64,000 nucleotides of DNA from Mesolinea sp040772305 (GCA_040772305.1 JAXGYK010000001.1:1240001-1304000); one strand, 5' to 3'; positions 26,507 through 34,652 are shown, numbered from the stretch's first letter. Program-made: numbers and translations. Notes: generated from the sequence alone by a model not told the origin.

Positions 26507-26668
26507 CCTCACAGGTACACTCTTAGCTTATTCCTTGAAATGGGCAAAGTGAAACCTGCCATCTATAACAGTATATAAAAGCAGCCATCTATAACAGTAT
26601 ATAAAAGCAGGTGAGCATTGCTCACCCGCTTTTATGTTTGAAGAAAGACGCAAAAGCCTTGTTATTAA
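26507..26668 (-). repeat. Interspersed hairpin repeat, copy 2 (3' end of the ECF operon)
   Basis: Second copy of the element at 20297-20436. The hairpin is at 26601-26635 with loop region GAGCATTGCTC. This copy contains an internal 26-bp tandem duplication (26559-26584 and 26585-26610), absent from copy 1. It lies directly after the stop of the ATPase gene. Confidence 0.7.
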
Positions 26669-28513
26669 TTAAACTTCTTCTGCCGGCGGAGTGGATTCCA
26701 GGTTGCTTGCACCCGTATCGGCAAACTGCTTCATAAAGAACTTCCAGTCGGGGATGTAAGGCATGCCTAAATCCCCCAGTTTATTACTGACCTGTGAAAT
26801 GATGGTGGGTTTTAGTTTGAGCGCTTCGAGCTTGGACGCATTGTCTTTGAAAATCTCAATAACATCGCCGTCCATCACAATCTGACCGCCTTCAATCACA
26901 AGTACTCGGCTCGCGTATTTTGAAACGACCTCCATATCATGCGTTACCATGATCAGCGTGCCGTCATGGAACTTGATGAGTTCTTCCATCAGTTCAAGAA
27001 TGCCCAATAAGTCTTTTTCGTCCAGACCGGTTGTTGGCTCGTCTAAGAGGATCACTTTAGGATTAGAGACCAGCATGGTGGCAACTGCAAGACGTTGACG
27101 CTCTCCGCGGGAAAGAGAGAAGGGGTGGTCTTCCTGTTTGGCTTCAAGACCTACAATCGCAACTGCCCGGTCGGTAAGCTCTTTGATGCGCTCAGGCTCG
27201 AAATTGTTGTTCTTTAAGCCAAACTCAATCTCTTCGCGTACGGTGTTACAGAAAAGCTGGTTATCAGGATTCTGGAATACGTAACCGATATCCAATATCA
27301 GCTTAGAAATTTCGGTATCTTTGGTGTTGTGACCATTGATAAGTACATCACCGCTGGTAGGATGCAAGATACCAAGCAGATTTTTCATGATTGTGGTCTT
27401 GCCCGAGCCGTTGTGTCCAATGATCGCCAGGAATTCACCTTTGTAGATATCAAAGTTGATATCCTTGAGCACCCAGTCTTTTGAAGTGGGATACTTGAAG
27501 TTAAGGTTTTTAATCTCTGCTACTTTCTCATTGTTTTTGAGGCTGTAGTCTTTGTAGTGGATCTGGGGGAACTGAACATTTCCAGTAGACAGAGCCATCC
27601 TAAGATAGTCCATCACGTCAGCCATCTTTACCGGATTCTTCACCTTCGTGCTGGGAATACCCTGATCCATCACATACTTACAAATGCGGATATGGTCCGG
27701 AATTCGCACGCCGATCCCATCAAGATAATCATAGTGGCCATAGAAGATCTCTCCGGGATCGCCGTTGAGAACGATCTTGCCTTCGTGCATGATCATCACA
27801 CGGTCCACAAATTCCATGAGGTCGGTAAGGTCATGTTCGATGACGAAGAAAGTCATCTTACGTTTCTCGTCTGTGCCGGGCTGATCGAGGACGATTTCAT
27901 TTTTCAGTTCATGAAGGATGTCCATCACTTCCTGTTTGCTAATAGGATCAAGGTCCGTTGTAGGGTCATCCAGGATGATGGTATTTGGCAAGATAGCCAG
28001 GTTGGAAGCGATGCTTACCTTTTGTTTCTGCCCTCCGGAAAGGGAGAAGGTCAGGCGGTCTTTGATCTCGGTGATGCGTAGTTTATCCATCGCGTAATCA
28101 ACGCGCTTGACGATTTCCTCATGCGTGTAGCCTTGGCATTCCACCCCAAGGGCAACCTCATCGCTGACGCGAATGGAAAAAATCTGGTCTTCAGGGTTTT
28201 GGAAGACCATACCAATATGGCTGCTGAGATCCGAAATTTCCACTTCTGCGGTATTGATTCCATCCACGAAAACTGCACCGTACATGTCACCCACGGAAAG
28301 GTGCGGGATGATACCGTTCAGGCATTTTGCCAGCGTGGTCTTGCCTGAACCGGAAGAGCCGCAGAGCAGGACGAATTCGCCCGGCTGGAGTTCAAAGCTT
28401 AAGTCATCGATGGCTTTTTTGGAAGCACGTGGGTAAACGAAAGTCAGGTTTTCAACGGCCAATACCGGTGTTGATTTGACAGGAGAGTTTTGAACTTGCT
28501 CTATAGGTTCCAT
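26669..28513 (-). CDS. ECF transporter fused ATPase (two ABC domains, EcfA-A')
   Basis: A 614-aa energising subunit with two ABC domains in one chain. Domain 1: Walker A GSSGSGKTT (about 52-60), signature LSGGQKQKVSIA (158-169), Walker B end IILDDPTTDLDP, where Asp replaces the usual catalytic Glu. Domain 2: Walker A GHNGSGKTT, a non-standard signature LSRGERQRLAVA, and an intact VILLDEPTTGLD. One ATP site is thus probably weak. Fused ATPases of this type are known from ECF systems such as YkoD. The start at 28513 has AGGAG upstream; an open extension to 28579 overlaps the T gene. Gene order S-T-A matches an ECF operon. Confidence 0.9.
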   Translation of the reverse strand: MEPIEQVQNSPVKSTPVLAVENLTFVYPRASKKAIDDLSFELQPGEFVLLCGSSGSGKTTLAKCLNGIIPHLSVGDMYGAVFVDGINTAEVEISDLSSHIGMVFQNPEDQIFSIRVSDEVALGVECQGYTHEEIVKRVDYAMDKLRITEIKDRLTFSLSGGQKQKVSIASNLAILPNTIILDDPTTDLDPISKQEVMDILHELKNEIVLDQPGTDEKRKMTFFVIEHDLTDLMEFVDRVMIMHEGKIVLNGDPGEIFYGHYDYLDGIGVRIPDHIRICKYVMDQGIPSTKVKNPVKMADVMDYLRMALSTGNVQFPQIHYKDYSLKNNEKVAEIKNLNFKYPTSKDWVLKDINFDIYKGEFLAIIGHNGSGKTTIMKNLLGILHPTSGDVLINGHNTKDTEISKLILDIGYVFQNPDNQLFCNTVREEIEFGLKNNNFEPERIKELTDRAVAIVGLEAKQEDHPFSLSRGERQRLAVATMLVSNPKVILLDEPTTGLDEKDLLGILELMEELIKFHDGTLIMVTHDMEVVSKYASRVLVIEGGQIVMDGDVIEIFKDNASKLEALKLKPTIISQVSNKLGDLGMPYIPDWKFFMKQFADTGASNLESTPPAEEV

Positions 28514-28514
28514 C

Positions 28515-29327
28515 TTACGCTCCTGAGACATCCAAACTAACGCCCAGGCCAAAGCCAAAGCGCAAAACGAGCGAGACAACCAGGAAGATCACGCAGAAAG
28601 CCAGCATTAGATAATCGTTGCGGGTAAGCTTGAATTTCTGGTAATAATCATTCCAGGCTCTTTTGCCGAAGCCCTTCGATTCCACTGCCACACCAGTGAC
28701 TCGGCTCTTGCGCAGTGAGTTGATCATCAGCGGAAAAGCTGCGAGTTTAAAGGCACGCAGATTATTTTTCATGCCTCCATACTTGACCCCGCGGATGATC
28801 TGCGCTGTGCGGATATTCTGCATTTCCTCAAAAACGAGGGGGAACATCTTAAGCGCGCCCATCATCATGAAGGCTACGCTTAAAGGTATTTTCATTTTCA
28901 TCATCGCTTTGGCTAAGTAGGCAGGGTCGGTAGTGCTGATGAGGATTAGTGCTGAAACGCCTGGGATAGCCGCCCTAAAGCCAAGCATAAGCCCGGAAAG
29001 CAGACCTTTATCGGTCGCTTTTAAAGGGCCCAAGGCAAAGAGAATTTTCTGATCGGGCCGTTCATAATTGTAAAAAGTAGAAAATACCACGATGGTTAAG
29101 GAAAAAATTGCCACCGCAATTAATAATCCTTTGATGGGTTCAATATCAATTTTGGCGGAGAACCAAACAGGCGCCAGAATCAGCGCACAGCCCAATAAAA
29201 ACCAAATATCTGTAAACAAGAGTGGGACAGTTGCAAAAAGGATAATGAAGAGTAATTTAACCCTCGGGTCCAGGCGGTGTACCCAAGTGTCTTTTTCGTA
29301 ATTGACACTTAAGTCGGATCCTTGCAT
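28515..29327 (-). CDS. ECF transporter transmembrane subunit EcfT
   Basis: A 270-aa T component (CbiQ/EcfT). The N-terminus VHRLDPRVKLLFIILF is typical, followed by about five helices and two coupling-helix motifs: TAQIIRGVKYGG and VAVESKGFGKRAW. These contact the ATPase domains in this family. The ATPase gene begins one base after its stop. An inner-membrane scaffold linking the S subunit to the ATPases. Confidence 0.88.
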   Translation of the reverse strand: MQGSDLSVNYEKDTWVHRLDPRVKLLFIILFATVPLLFTDIWFLLGCALILAPVWFSAKIDIEPIKGLLIAVAIFSLTIVVFSTFYNYERPDQKILFALGPLKATDKGLLSGLMLGFRAAIPGVSALILISTTDPAYLAKAMMKMKIPLSVAFMMMGALKMFPLVFEEMQNIRTAQIIRGVKYGGMKNNLRAFKLAAFPLMINSLRKSRVTGVAVESKGFGKRAWNDYYQKFKLTRNDYLMLAFCVIFLVVSLVLRFGFGLGVSLDVSGA

Positions 29328-29438
29328 GATGTTATCTCATTTCTCGGTCAAGAGTCTAGAACCGATAGTCTCAAGCAGAGGCAGAACCTCTGCTTGAGTT
29401 GATTTAATTGAAAAGAAAAGCTAGATTGGTCCATTTTA

Positions 29439-30017
29439 TTAGTTGATAAGACTGTGAATCTTGGTGCCAACTTTCCAGCCAAGATATGAGCCGCCTACAA
29501 TTAAAATAAGAGCCAAGCCGAAGGCCAAAGCGCTGAGGCCCCAGGAGATGGGGATCATGAAGATGTAAATCAGCGAGATCCATACCCAGACGAAATAAAT
29601 TATCGTATAAATTTCAGAAAAGACCACCAGGTCTTTGAAGCTGAAATAAACATCGGTGGGGTCCTCAAACGCCTTGGAGCGGGCGATCATGTAAAGTTCA
29701 GGAATAATGCCAGCGGTAAGCGGCAGAATCCAATAAGACCAGTGCTCGCCCTGTAGGAAGAAGTTGATAGCGCACCAGCCGACAGTATAAAAGAAGGCTG
29801 CCCAGCGTTTCTTAACTACGGCTACACATGCAACAAGGCAAAATGCATTGAAAAAATGCATGAATGAATGATTGAAGGGAAAAACGACACCAGCTGCTTT
29901 AAAAACAATCCAGAAAACCCGAACCAGTGCTGCGAAAACAACGACGGTGATGAGATCGACGGCTGTAAACTTATTACTACTAACTCTTACTTTCTTAGCG
30001 GTTGGACTTGTGCCCAT
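29439..30017 (-). CDS. Putative ECF substrate-binding S component
   Basis: A 192-aa, roughly six-helix membrane protein directly upstream of EcfT. Its size, the N-terminal helix after FTAVDLITVVVFAALVRVFW, and its position fit an S component. I do not match it to a named vitamin- or metal-specific family. YkoE-like (thiamine precursor) and MptS-like proteins are comparable in size. The conserved-looking acidic/aromatic stretch FLQGEHWSYWILPLTAG may line the pocket. Specificity is open, and the neighbouring opine-dehydrogenase-like gene is the only hint. Confidence 0.65.
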   Translation of the reverse strand: MGTSPTAKKVRVSSNKFTAVDLITVVVFAALVRVFWIVFKAAGVVFPFNHSFMHFFNAFCLVACVAVVKKRWAAFFYTVGWCAINFFLQGEHWSYWILPLTAGIIPELYMIARSKAFEDPTDVYFSFKDLVVFSEIYTIIYFVWVWISLIYIFMIPISWGLSALAFGLALILIVGGSYLGWKVGTKIHSLIN

Positions 30018-30054
30018 AATAATCTCCTTTTGATCAAATGAATAAAATTAGTAT

Positions 30055-31077
30055 TTAAGTATTAAAGTCTTCAATCGAAAATTGCATTGCCTTAAGTTCC
30101 AGTTCACCTCCCATGCTCAGATTGATAAACTCAAGAATGGCATCCGAAAAAGGCGTGGGTACACCAAAAAGTTTGCCGATCTTGGCGATGGGGACTATTC
30201 CATAAGGAATGTCCTCAGTAAAGTAGCGGTGAGAAAGCGATTTTGGTCCAACTGTCTTGCGATAAGTTTCATTTAGGGTAAGCGCATCAAAGAGATTATC
30301 GTGTTTGATCTCCCAAAAGCTATTGATGGCGGTAAGCACATCGTCCACATGGCATCCAAGCGCCTTGCCAACAGCCACGCGTTCATTGTCGATCCCCAGG
30401 ATATAGTCAACGGATTTTTTCGAAGTGCCTTCCGCGTAGAAAAGAAAGTGTTCAGCGTTTTGAACCCGGGCCATATTCATAATGGAGATCGGCACATGGA
30501 TGAGCGGATTGGTGCTGCTGAGGCTGGTTTCAAAGATCGAGCTTGCAGGGGCGAACTGCGGAAAGATGGGCTTAAGTTCGTCCAGTAAAGGCTGGGTTTT
30601 GGCAGGGTCCGTGGCTGCCACGTAAACACTGCTTTTGACGTTCATCGTGACTTTGCCAGGCTCAGGGGCGCTCCCTACAAAGAGCTGGGCAGCCATTTCG
30701 GCTACTGTAAGGTTTTTGGCAGCGATTTCATTGCCCAAAACCTGCATAAACTCAAAGGCGCCCCAATTGCTGTTTGAAATCAGGATCTTCTGGCCGTTTT
30801 GCAGCAGGGGTTTCATTTTTTGGGCAGCATCCCGATGCGCGTTGGCGGCGGTCATTACGATGATGATGTCCGCTTTGGGTAAGCATTCGGCAAGGTCTGC
30901 GCTGGCTTTAATGGAAAAATGACCCTGGATAGCACCTTCGGAGTCTAAACCGCGCTGATTGATGAGGTCTGCCTTTTTTGGATCGCGGGTAAAGAGGGTG
31001 AAATCAGTATTTTTTGAAGCCAAATACGCCGAAAGCGCATGTCCGGTATTTCCTGCACCGTATATTAAGAATTTCAT
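30055..31077 (-). CDS. NAD(P)-dependent opine-dehydrogenase-family protein
   Basis: A 340-aa enzyme. The N-terminal Rossmann fold starts KFLIYGAGNTGHALSAYLAS and contains FTLFTRDP for the cofactor and IIIVMTAANAH. The C-terminal Octopine_DH-type domain has NPLIHVPISIMNMARV (with the His that is catalytic in opine dehydrogenases) followed by FYAEGTSKKSVDYILG. The family joins an amino acid and a 2-oxo acid reductively, or acts in reverse; ketopantoate reductase relatives share the N-fold. It is the first gene of the ECF cassette, 38 bases upstream of the S component. Confidence 0.75.
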   Translation of the reverse strand: MKFLIYGAGNTGHALSAYLASKNTDFTLFTRDPKKADLINQRGLDSEGAIQGHFSIKASADLAECLPKADIIIVMTAANAHRDAAQKMKPLLQNGQKILISNSNWGAFEFMQVLGNEIAAKNLTVAEMAAQLFVGSAPEPGKVTMNVKSSVYVAATDPAKTQPLLDELKPIFPQFAPASSIFETSLSSTNPLIHVPISIMNMARVQNAEHFLFYAEGTSKKSVDYILGIDNERVAVGKALGCHVDDVLTAINSFWEIKHDNLFDALTLNETYRKTVGPKSLSHRYFTEDIPYGIVPIAKIGKLFGVPTPFSDAILEFINLSMGGELELKAMQFSIEDFNT

Positions 31078-31151
31078 ATCCCCGTAATTCCTTTTATCAG
31101 TTTTTCCACCAATTTGCAGTAGAAAATATATTTCAGATAAATGTTATCATG

Positions 31152-31412
31152 TCATTCAAGTTTAAGTCCATCTATCTGTTTTGATCGGTCCAGCTTGACT
31201 TTGGAGTATACCCTCTTACTCTCTGTGCGTCCAGATTTTTGGATAAGATCAGTTAACCTTGCAGCAGTCTTAGTGCTGTTCATGGCATTGAGGTGGATCT
31301 TGCACTTATCATGGTCAATTGGACCGATGATCCCTTGGATAGCCCCATAGACTTTAAAGAAATTATTCATCTTCAATCCTGCAATATCCAATAGCTTATT
31401 CCAAAAAATCAT
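31152..31412 (-). other. 86-codon open frame created at the cassette/repeat junction
   Basis: The ATG lies exactly where homology to wtpB ends (AAGGAAAGCATG), so its apparent ribosome-binding site is former wtpB coding sequence. The product (for example NFFKVYGAIQGIIGPIDHDK) matches nothing I know. It precedes the opine-dehydrogenase gene by 74 bases. It may be fortuitous; the surrounding 31078-31409 holds nothing else except presumably the cassette promoter. Confidence 0.25.
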
Positions 31413-31660
31413 GCTTTCCTTGGAACTGGTGCCGTGCCAGTAGGTGCGCTGCCGGCAGCCCGATCACTAAACCGAACGCGGTTGCTGCAGCTCCAGAGCT
31501 TAATGTGAGGCCGATCGCGCGCTACCTGTTCATCGCTGAGAATCAGTGCCATTTGACTGGCGTTTGATGGAAGAAAGGTCATCAGCAACGGCAGCACAAT
31601 GAGCAGGATCACCAGGCTGAAAGCGATTACAAATCCGGGCGGTAATTTCGGCGTCTTTAT
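31410..31660 (-). pseudogene. Truncated and decayed 5' fragment of wtpB
   Basis: Corresponds to the first ~85 codons of the permease. The start codon position reads ATA instead of ATG, a 2-base deletion near 31515 shifts the frame after ILSDEQVA, and sequence ends at the cassette junction. It directly follows the intact wtpA, where a working wtpB would be expected. Confidence 0.88.
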
Positions 31661-31929
31661 TGTCCCATGAGTGCTTTCAGTGATGGGGGCAGCAGCTCTG
31701 GATGATCTGCGGTCAGCGGCAGGATCAGGGGGTGAAAAGTATCCTGCATCACTTCCTGGCCCTCAGTACTGTAAAGGAACTCAATAAAACGTTCGGCCGC
31801 TTCAGGGTGCGGTGCGTTGTTTGGAATGGTCAGGCCATAACGGATCAATTCGCCCTTGAATACCGGGTCAACCGTTTTGAAGCGCTTAAAATCCAGTTTT
31901 ACCGTTACACTGGAATAGTTTGTTTCCAT
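31410..31929 (-). repeat. ~520-bp direct repeat, right copy (wtpA end + wtpB start)
   Basis: Partner of 25916-26437, same orientation. Here the wtpA part belongs to the intact gene and the wtpB part is dead. Exchange between the two copies would remove the cassette and restore one full wtpA-wtpB operon. Confidence 0.88.
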
Positions 31930-32721
31930 ATCCGGATTGCCCAGATTGAGGCTGTCCGGCAGTTCCAGTCGTTCAAAGCCATGCTGACGGATCACACTGT
32001 CGTACTCAAAGGCATAGTCGACCTCTCCAGATTGCAGCAGGGCAATCAATGCCACGCTCGACCCGCGCATCATGATGCGGCTCTGGGGCTTGGTTTCAAG
32101 TAATTCCGGAATGCGGATAATCTGTTGATCACCCAGGTCAATCAGCCGCACGGGCACTTCAAACTGGTCCTTTATAAAATCGTTGAACAGAGTCGGATTA
32201 CCGCTTTCCTGCTGTGCCAGTGCAAATACCATCATCAGGCGATAGCCCACTGCATCAAAGCGGGGATCTGAAATCCCTACTTTCACATCCGGCCGGCTGA
32301 GGATTTCCCACCAGTTATCGCGGTTGATTTCGGCTGCGTATTTGCTCTCTGGCCTGAAAGCGATCGAGAGCTTGTTGCCAGCCATGGCGATAGCCCAGTC
32401 CGCATAGGGCTTACCGGTATCAGGATCATTGGCTGCGTACATCAGTTGCGGAATAAGCGATAAGTCCGCAGTGGCTACAATATCGATATCCTCGTGCAGG
32501 TCCGTCACATGGCGCATGACCTGGATTGAACCATGATATTCAGCCTGAACATCTATGTCCGGATTAGCTTGCTCGAAGGCCTTTTCCAGTTCGCTGAACG
32601 GTTTCATCAGGCTCCCGGCAGCAAATACAACCAGGGGAGTTTTCTCCTTGGGTGCGCAAGCCGAAGCCGGAACCAGGCTTAATAAGCTGACAAATAGAAG
32701 ACAGAAAAATCTTTTCATCAT
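31657..32721 (-). CDS. wtpA: Tungstate/molybdate-binding lipoprotein-type protein WtpA
   Basis: A 354-aa periplasmic-type binding protein. It has a signal peptide with possible lipobox VPASAC (Cys22), then LVVFAAGSLMKPFSELEKAF (the ModA/WtpA oxyanion-binding opening with AAGS), EYHGSIQVMRHVTDL and DIVATADLSLIPQLMY, which favour WtpA over classical ModA. RFIEFLYSTEGQ near the end is also typical. It captures tungstate or molybdate for WtpB. It is preceded by a terminator hairpin ending only a few bases before its ATG, with no evident Shine-Dalgarno sequence. Confidence 0.88.
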   Translation of the reverse strand: MMKRFFCLLFVSLLSLVPASACAPKEKTPLVVFAAGSLMKPFSELEKAFEQANPDIDVQAEYHGSIQVMRHVTDLHEDIDIVATADLSLIPQLMYAANDPDTGKPYADWAIAMAGNKLSIAFRPESKYAAEINRDNWWEILSRPDVKVGISDPRFDAVGYRLMMVFALAQQESGNPTLFNDFIKDQFEVPVRLIDLGDQQIIRIPELLETKPQSRIMMRGSSVALIALLQSGEVDYAFEYDSVIRQHGFERLELPDSLNLGNPDMETNYSSVTVKLDFKRFKTVDPVFKGELIRYGLTIPNNAPHPEAAERFIEFLYSTEGQEVMQDTFHPLILPLTADHPELLPPSLKALMGQ

Positions 32722-32725
32722 TCAT

Positions 32726-32754
32726 AAAAAGAGGCAGGGGGAAACCCCTGCCTC
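32726..32754 (-). terminator. Terminator hairpin abutting the wtpA start
   Basis: GAGGCAGGGG pairs with CCCCTGCCTC around a 4-base loop, then TTTTT on the minus strand, ending 5 bases from the wtpA ATG. It lies just after the lipoprotein stop and can reduce transcription into wtpA. Confidence 0.85.
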
Positions 32755-32763
32755 AAATACGAA

Positions 32764-34233
32764 CTATTTGAACTCAATCGTGTCCAGGTCCTTGGCCCAG
32801 AAGCTGCTTTCAAACCCCGGCATGTAGGTCAGGAGCATCTCATCTGTCCAGCCCATCAGGCACTCGTTGCATGCCTGCAGATCTGCCAGCGGCAATTCCG
32901 TGCTATATCCGTCCTTAGCCACAAACACCATAGTCTTGCACTCAGGTTTCAGTGTTACGGCTTTAAGGATCTCAGCAAAAGGCACGCCGGTAACTTCCAT
33001 CTCACCCTTCTTAGGGTGTTCTACTTTGGTGTTGATCACAGGGAACAGGTCCACCAGGCTTTTGGCATCGATGGATTTTTCCTCTTCCACCATGCCCTTC
33101 AGGTTCAACACTGCCTCGGTAGGCGGGAGAACTGCCGGGGTCTGGGAGGCGACGGGTTCCGCAGGCGCTGCAGCAGCGGCTGGCGCGGGGGTAGGTGCGG
33201 CTTCAGCTGCATCAAAGTTTATTTGGAATTTGGTAATTCCCCCAACCATCTGCTTTTTGGTCAGTTCCGGACCTACGAGCTTCAGTGGGAAGTCATCGCC
33301 TTCCAAGGGTTTGCCATCCACAAGGTAGGCTACGATGATGTCATCATTGCGCATAGTGGTAAACGCGTCCAAGGTAACGGTGTATCCATCCTTTGAGATG
33401 ATATCCACCGTGTAGGCATTGGATTTAGCCAGATCATCGCGATAGGAGCCTGGCCCATGTTTGAGATCATCATCCACACGGCCGATCAGGTAATACAGGG
33501 GGATTCCCAGGTACTCTCGTCCATCTTCGTCTTTCCAGGTGAATGGGTGACAGTCTGGGGCAGCACCGGATTCAAAGGTAGCCCTATCCATAGGAGCGTC
33601 GATGGCACCTACAAAATCTACTACCCAATCTTCGACTGCCTCTTTGAGCCGGATTTCGTTGACAAACTTGATTGCCCAGTGCCCATCCACAACCTGGAGG
33701 TTTGATTCGCCGATGATAACCATCCGAAGTTCGCCTTCTGATTCAGGGTTTAAGGGCTTGCCTTCTCTTTCGTAGGCAATGATCGACTGTAATTCCCCAA
33801 CCGTCTCAACCTCATCTCCGTTGGCAACATCATAGGTAGTATATTTGCCATCCAGTATCTGGCTGGGGGAGTAAGTGATGCTATAACCATCCGATGCGAT
33901 TACCTCAACACTATTTTCCGAAGTGATCCCACCTACTTCATCCAAAATCGTGCTGATCAATACGCCCTTGTACATTGCTGGCGGGGTGATCTTGCCTGTG
34001 CTGGACATAATGCCGCCCAGTCCCTCCACAGACGGAAGAGCCTTAAGCTGCTCCATGGTGAAATCGATCACCTGGTCTCCATGCTTAACCTCAAGCACAG
34101 TTACCGGAAGGGCTTCAGCCGCGGGGGCCAGGGTCTCTTCGGTTTTTGTTTCTGCTGGGGCGACGGCGGTGGCTTGACACGCTGCTGAAAAGAGCATCCC
34201 ACCAATTAAAAGAACATACAACCACTTTTTCAT
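32764..34233 (-). CDS. Lipoprotein with three molybdopterin-binding (sulfite-oxidase-type) domains
   Basis: A 489-aa exported lipoprotein. The signal peptide MKKWLYVLLIGGMLFSAAC has a lipobox Cys at residue 19. Three repeats of the Oxidored_molyb fold follow. Repeat 1 begins about 40 (DFTMEQLKALPSVEG). Repeat 2 spans about 200-340, with PDCHPFTWKDEDGREYLGIP. Repeat 3 runs from about 385 to the end after a Pro/Ala-rich linker, and includes SLVDLF and LQACNECLMGW. The catalytic Cys pattern of true sulfite oxidases is not evident in repeat 1, so a binding rather than catalytic role is likely. The start at 34233 has AAGGAGAAG ahead, inside the riboswitch 3' end. It is first in the riboswitch-led tungstate operon. 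Confidence 0.8.
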   Translation of the reverse strand: MKKWLYVLLIGGMLFSAACQATAVAPAETKTEETLAPAAEALPVTVLEVKHGDQVIDFTMEQLKALPSVEGLGGIMSSTGKITPPAMYKGVLISTILDEVGGITSENSVEVIASDGYSITYSPSQILDGKYTTYDVANGDEVETVGELQSIIAYEREGKPLNPESEGELRMVIIGESNLQVVDGHWAIKFVNEIRLKEAVEDWVVDFVGAIDAPMDRATFESGAAPDCHPFTWKDEDGREYLGIPLYYLIGRVDDDLKHGPGSYRDDLAKSNAYTVDIISKDGYTVTLDAFTTMRNDDIIVAYLVDGKPLEGDDFPLKLVGPELTKKQMVGGITKFQINFDAAEAAPTPAPAAAAAPAEPVASQTPAVLPPTEAVLNLKGMVEEEKSIDAKSLVDLFPVINTKVEHPKKGEMEVTGVPFAEILKAVTLKPECKTMVFVAKDGYSTELPLADLQACNECLMGWTDEMLLTYMPGFESSFWAKDLDTIEFK

Positions 34234-34237
34234 ACTT

Positions 34238-34362
34238 CTCCTTTCCAAAAAGGGAGGCGTTGCTGTTTCCGGCAACACCCTTGGGCGCCTGGCGAATAGG
34301 ATTTGCCAAGCACCACCGCTCTCAACACCGGAGGATGGTTCCATGAGGGTGATGAGAGTCGA
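34238..34362 (-). promoter_or_regulatory. Moco/Tuco riboswitch
   Basis: On the minus strand the leader contains the motif set I know from the E. coli moaA Moco RNA: a GGTGCTTGGC block, an AAGGGTGTTGC / GCAACGCCTCC stem capped by CGGAAACA, then GCCTCCC, a short spacer and TGGAAAGG running into the ribosome-binding site. The element ends about 5 bases before the ATG of the molybdopterin-domain lipoprotein, so control of translation start is plausible. The downstream genes concern molybdopterin and tungstate, in keeping with established Moco/Tuco RNA regulons. Whether it senses Moco or the tungsten form cannot be told by eye. Confidence 0.82.
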
Positions 34363-34373
34363 AGAATAGATAA

Positions 34374-34379
34374 ATTATA
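34374..34379 (-). promoter_or_regulatory. -10 box of the riboswitch operon promoter
   Basis: Perfect TATAAT on the minus strand, about 12 bases upstream of the riboswitch 5' end. No good -35 is seen at 17 bp spacing. Confidence 0.6.
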
Positions 34380-34652
34380 CACTCAACAAATGAGTAACTG
34401 GCGATTATTGACACGATTATTGACCTCAATTCCGATAGAAAGTTTGGGATCGTAAATCCTGTTGCCTGGCCAGATTGCCCCACCTGATATTCATAGTGCG
34501 ATTAAAAGAGCTGTTTTGTTTCTATATTTGGATTTTTTGCTGTTCGTATCGTGGGGCGGATTAATTTCTAGTGCTTCATTATTTTCACAATAGTGAGGAG
34601 CCTTTTTATGCTTCATCAAGGTAAATCTATTGCATAAATCAAAGGTGCTGAT
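34380..34652. other. Divergent intergenic region between the tungstate operon and marR
   Basis: Noticeably AT-rich. It contains a short tandem repeat, CGATTATTGAC twice within 34410-34436, and several T-rich stretches. No gene. It marks the left edge of the AT-rich accessory island. Confidence 0.45.
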
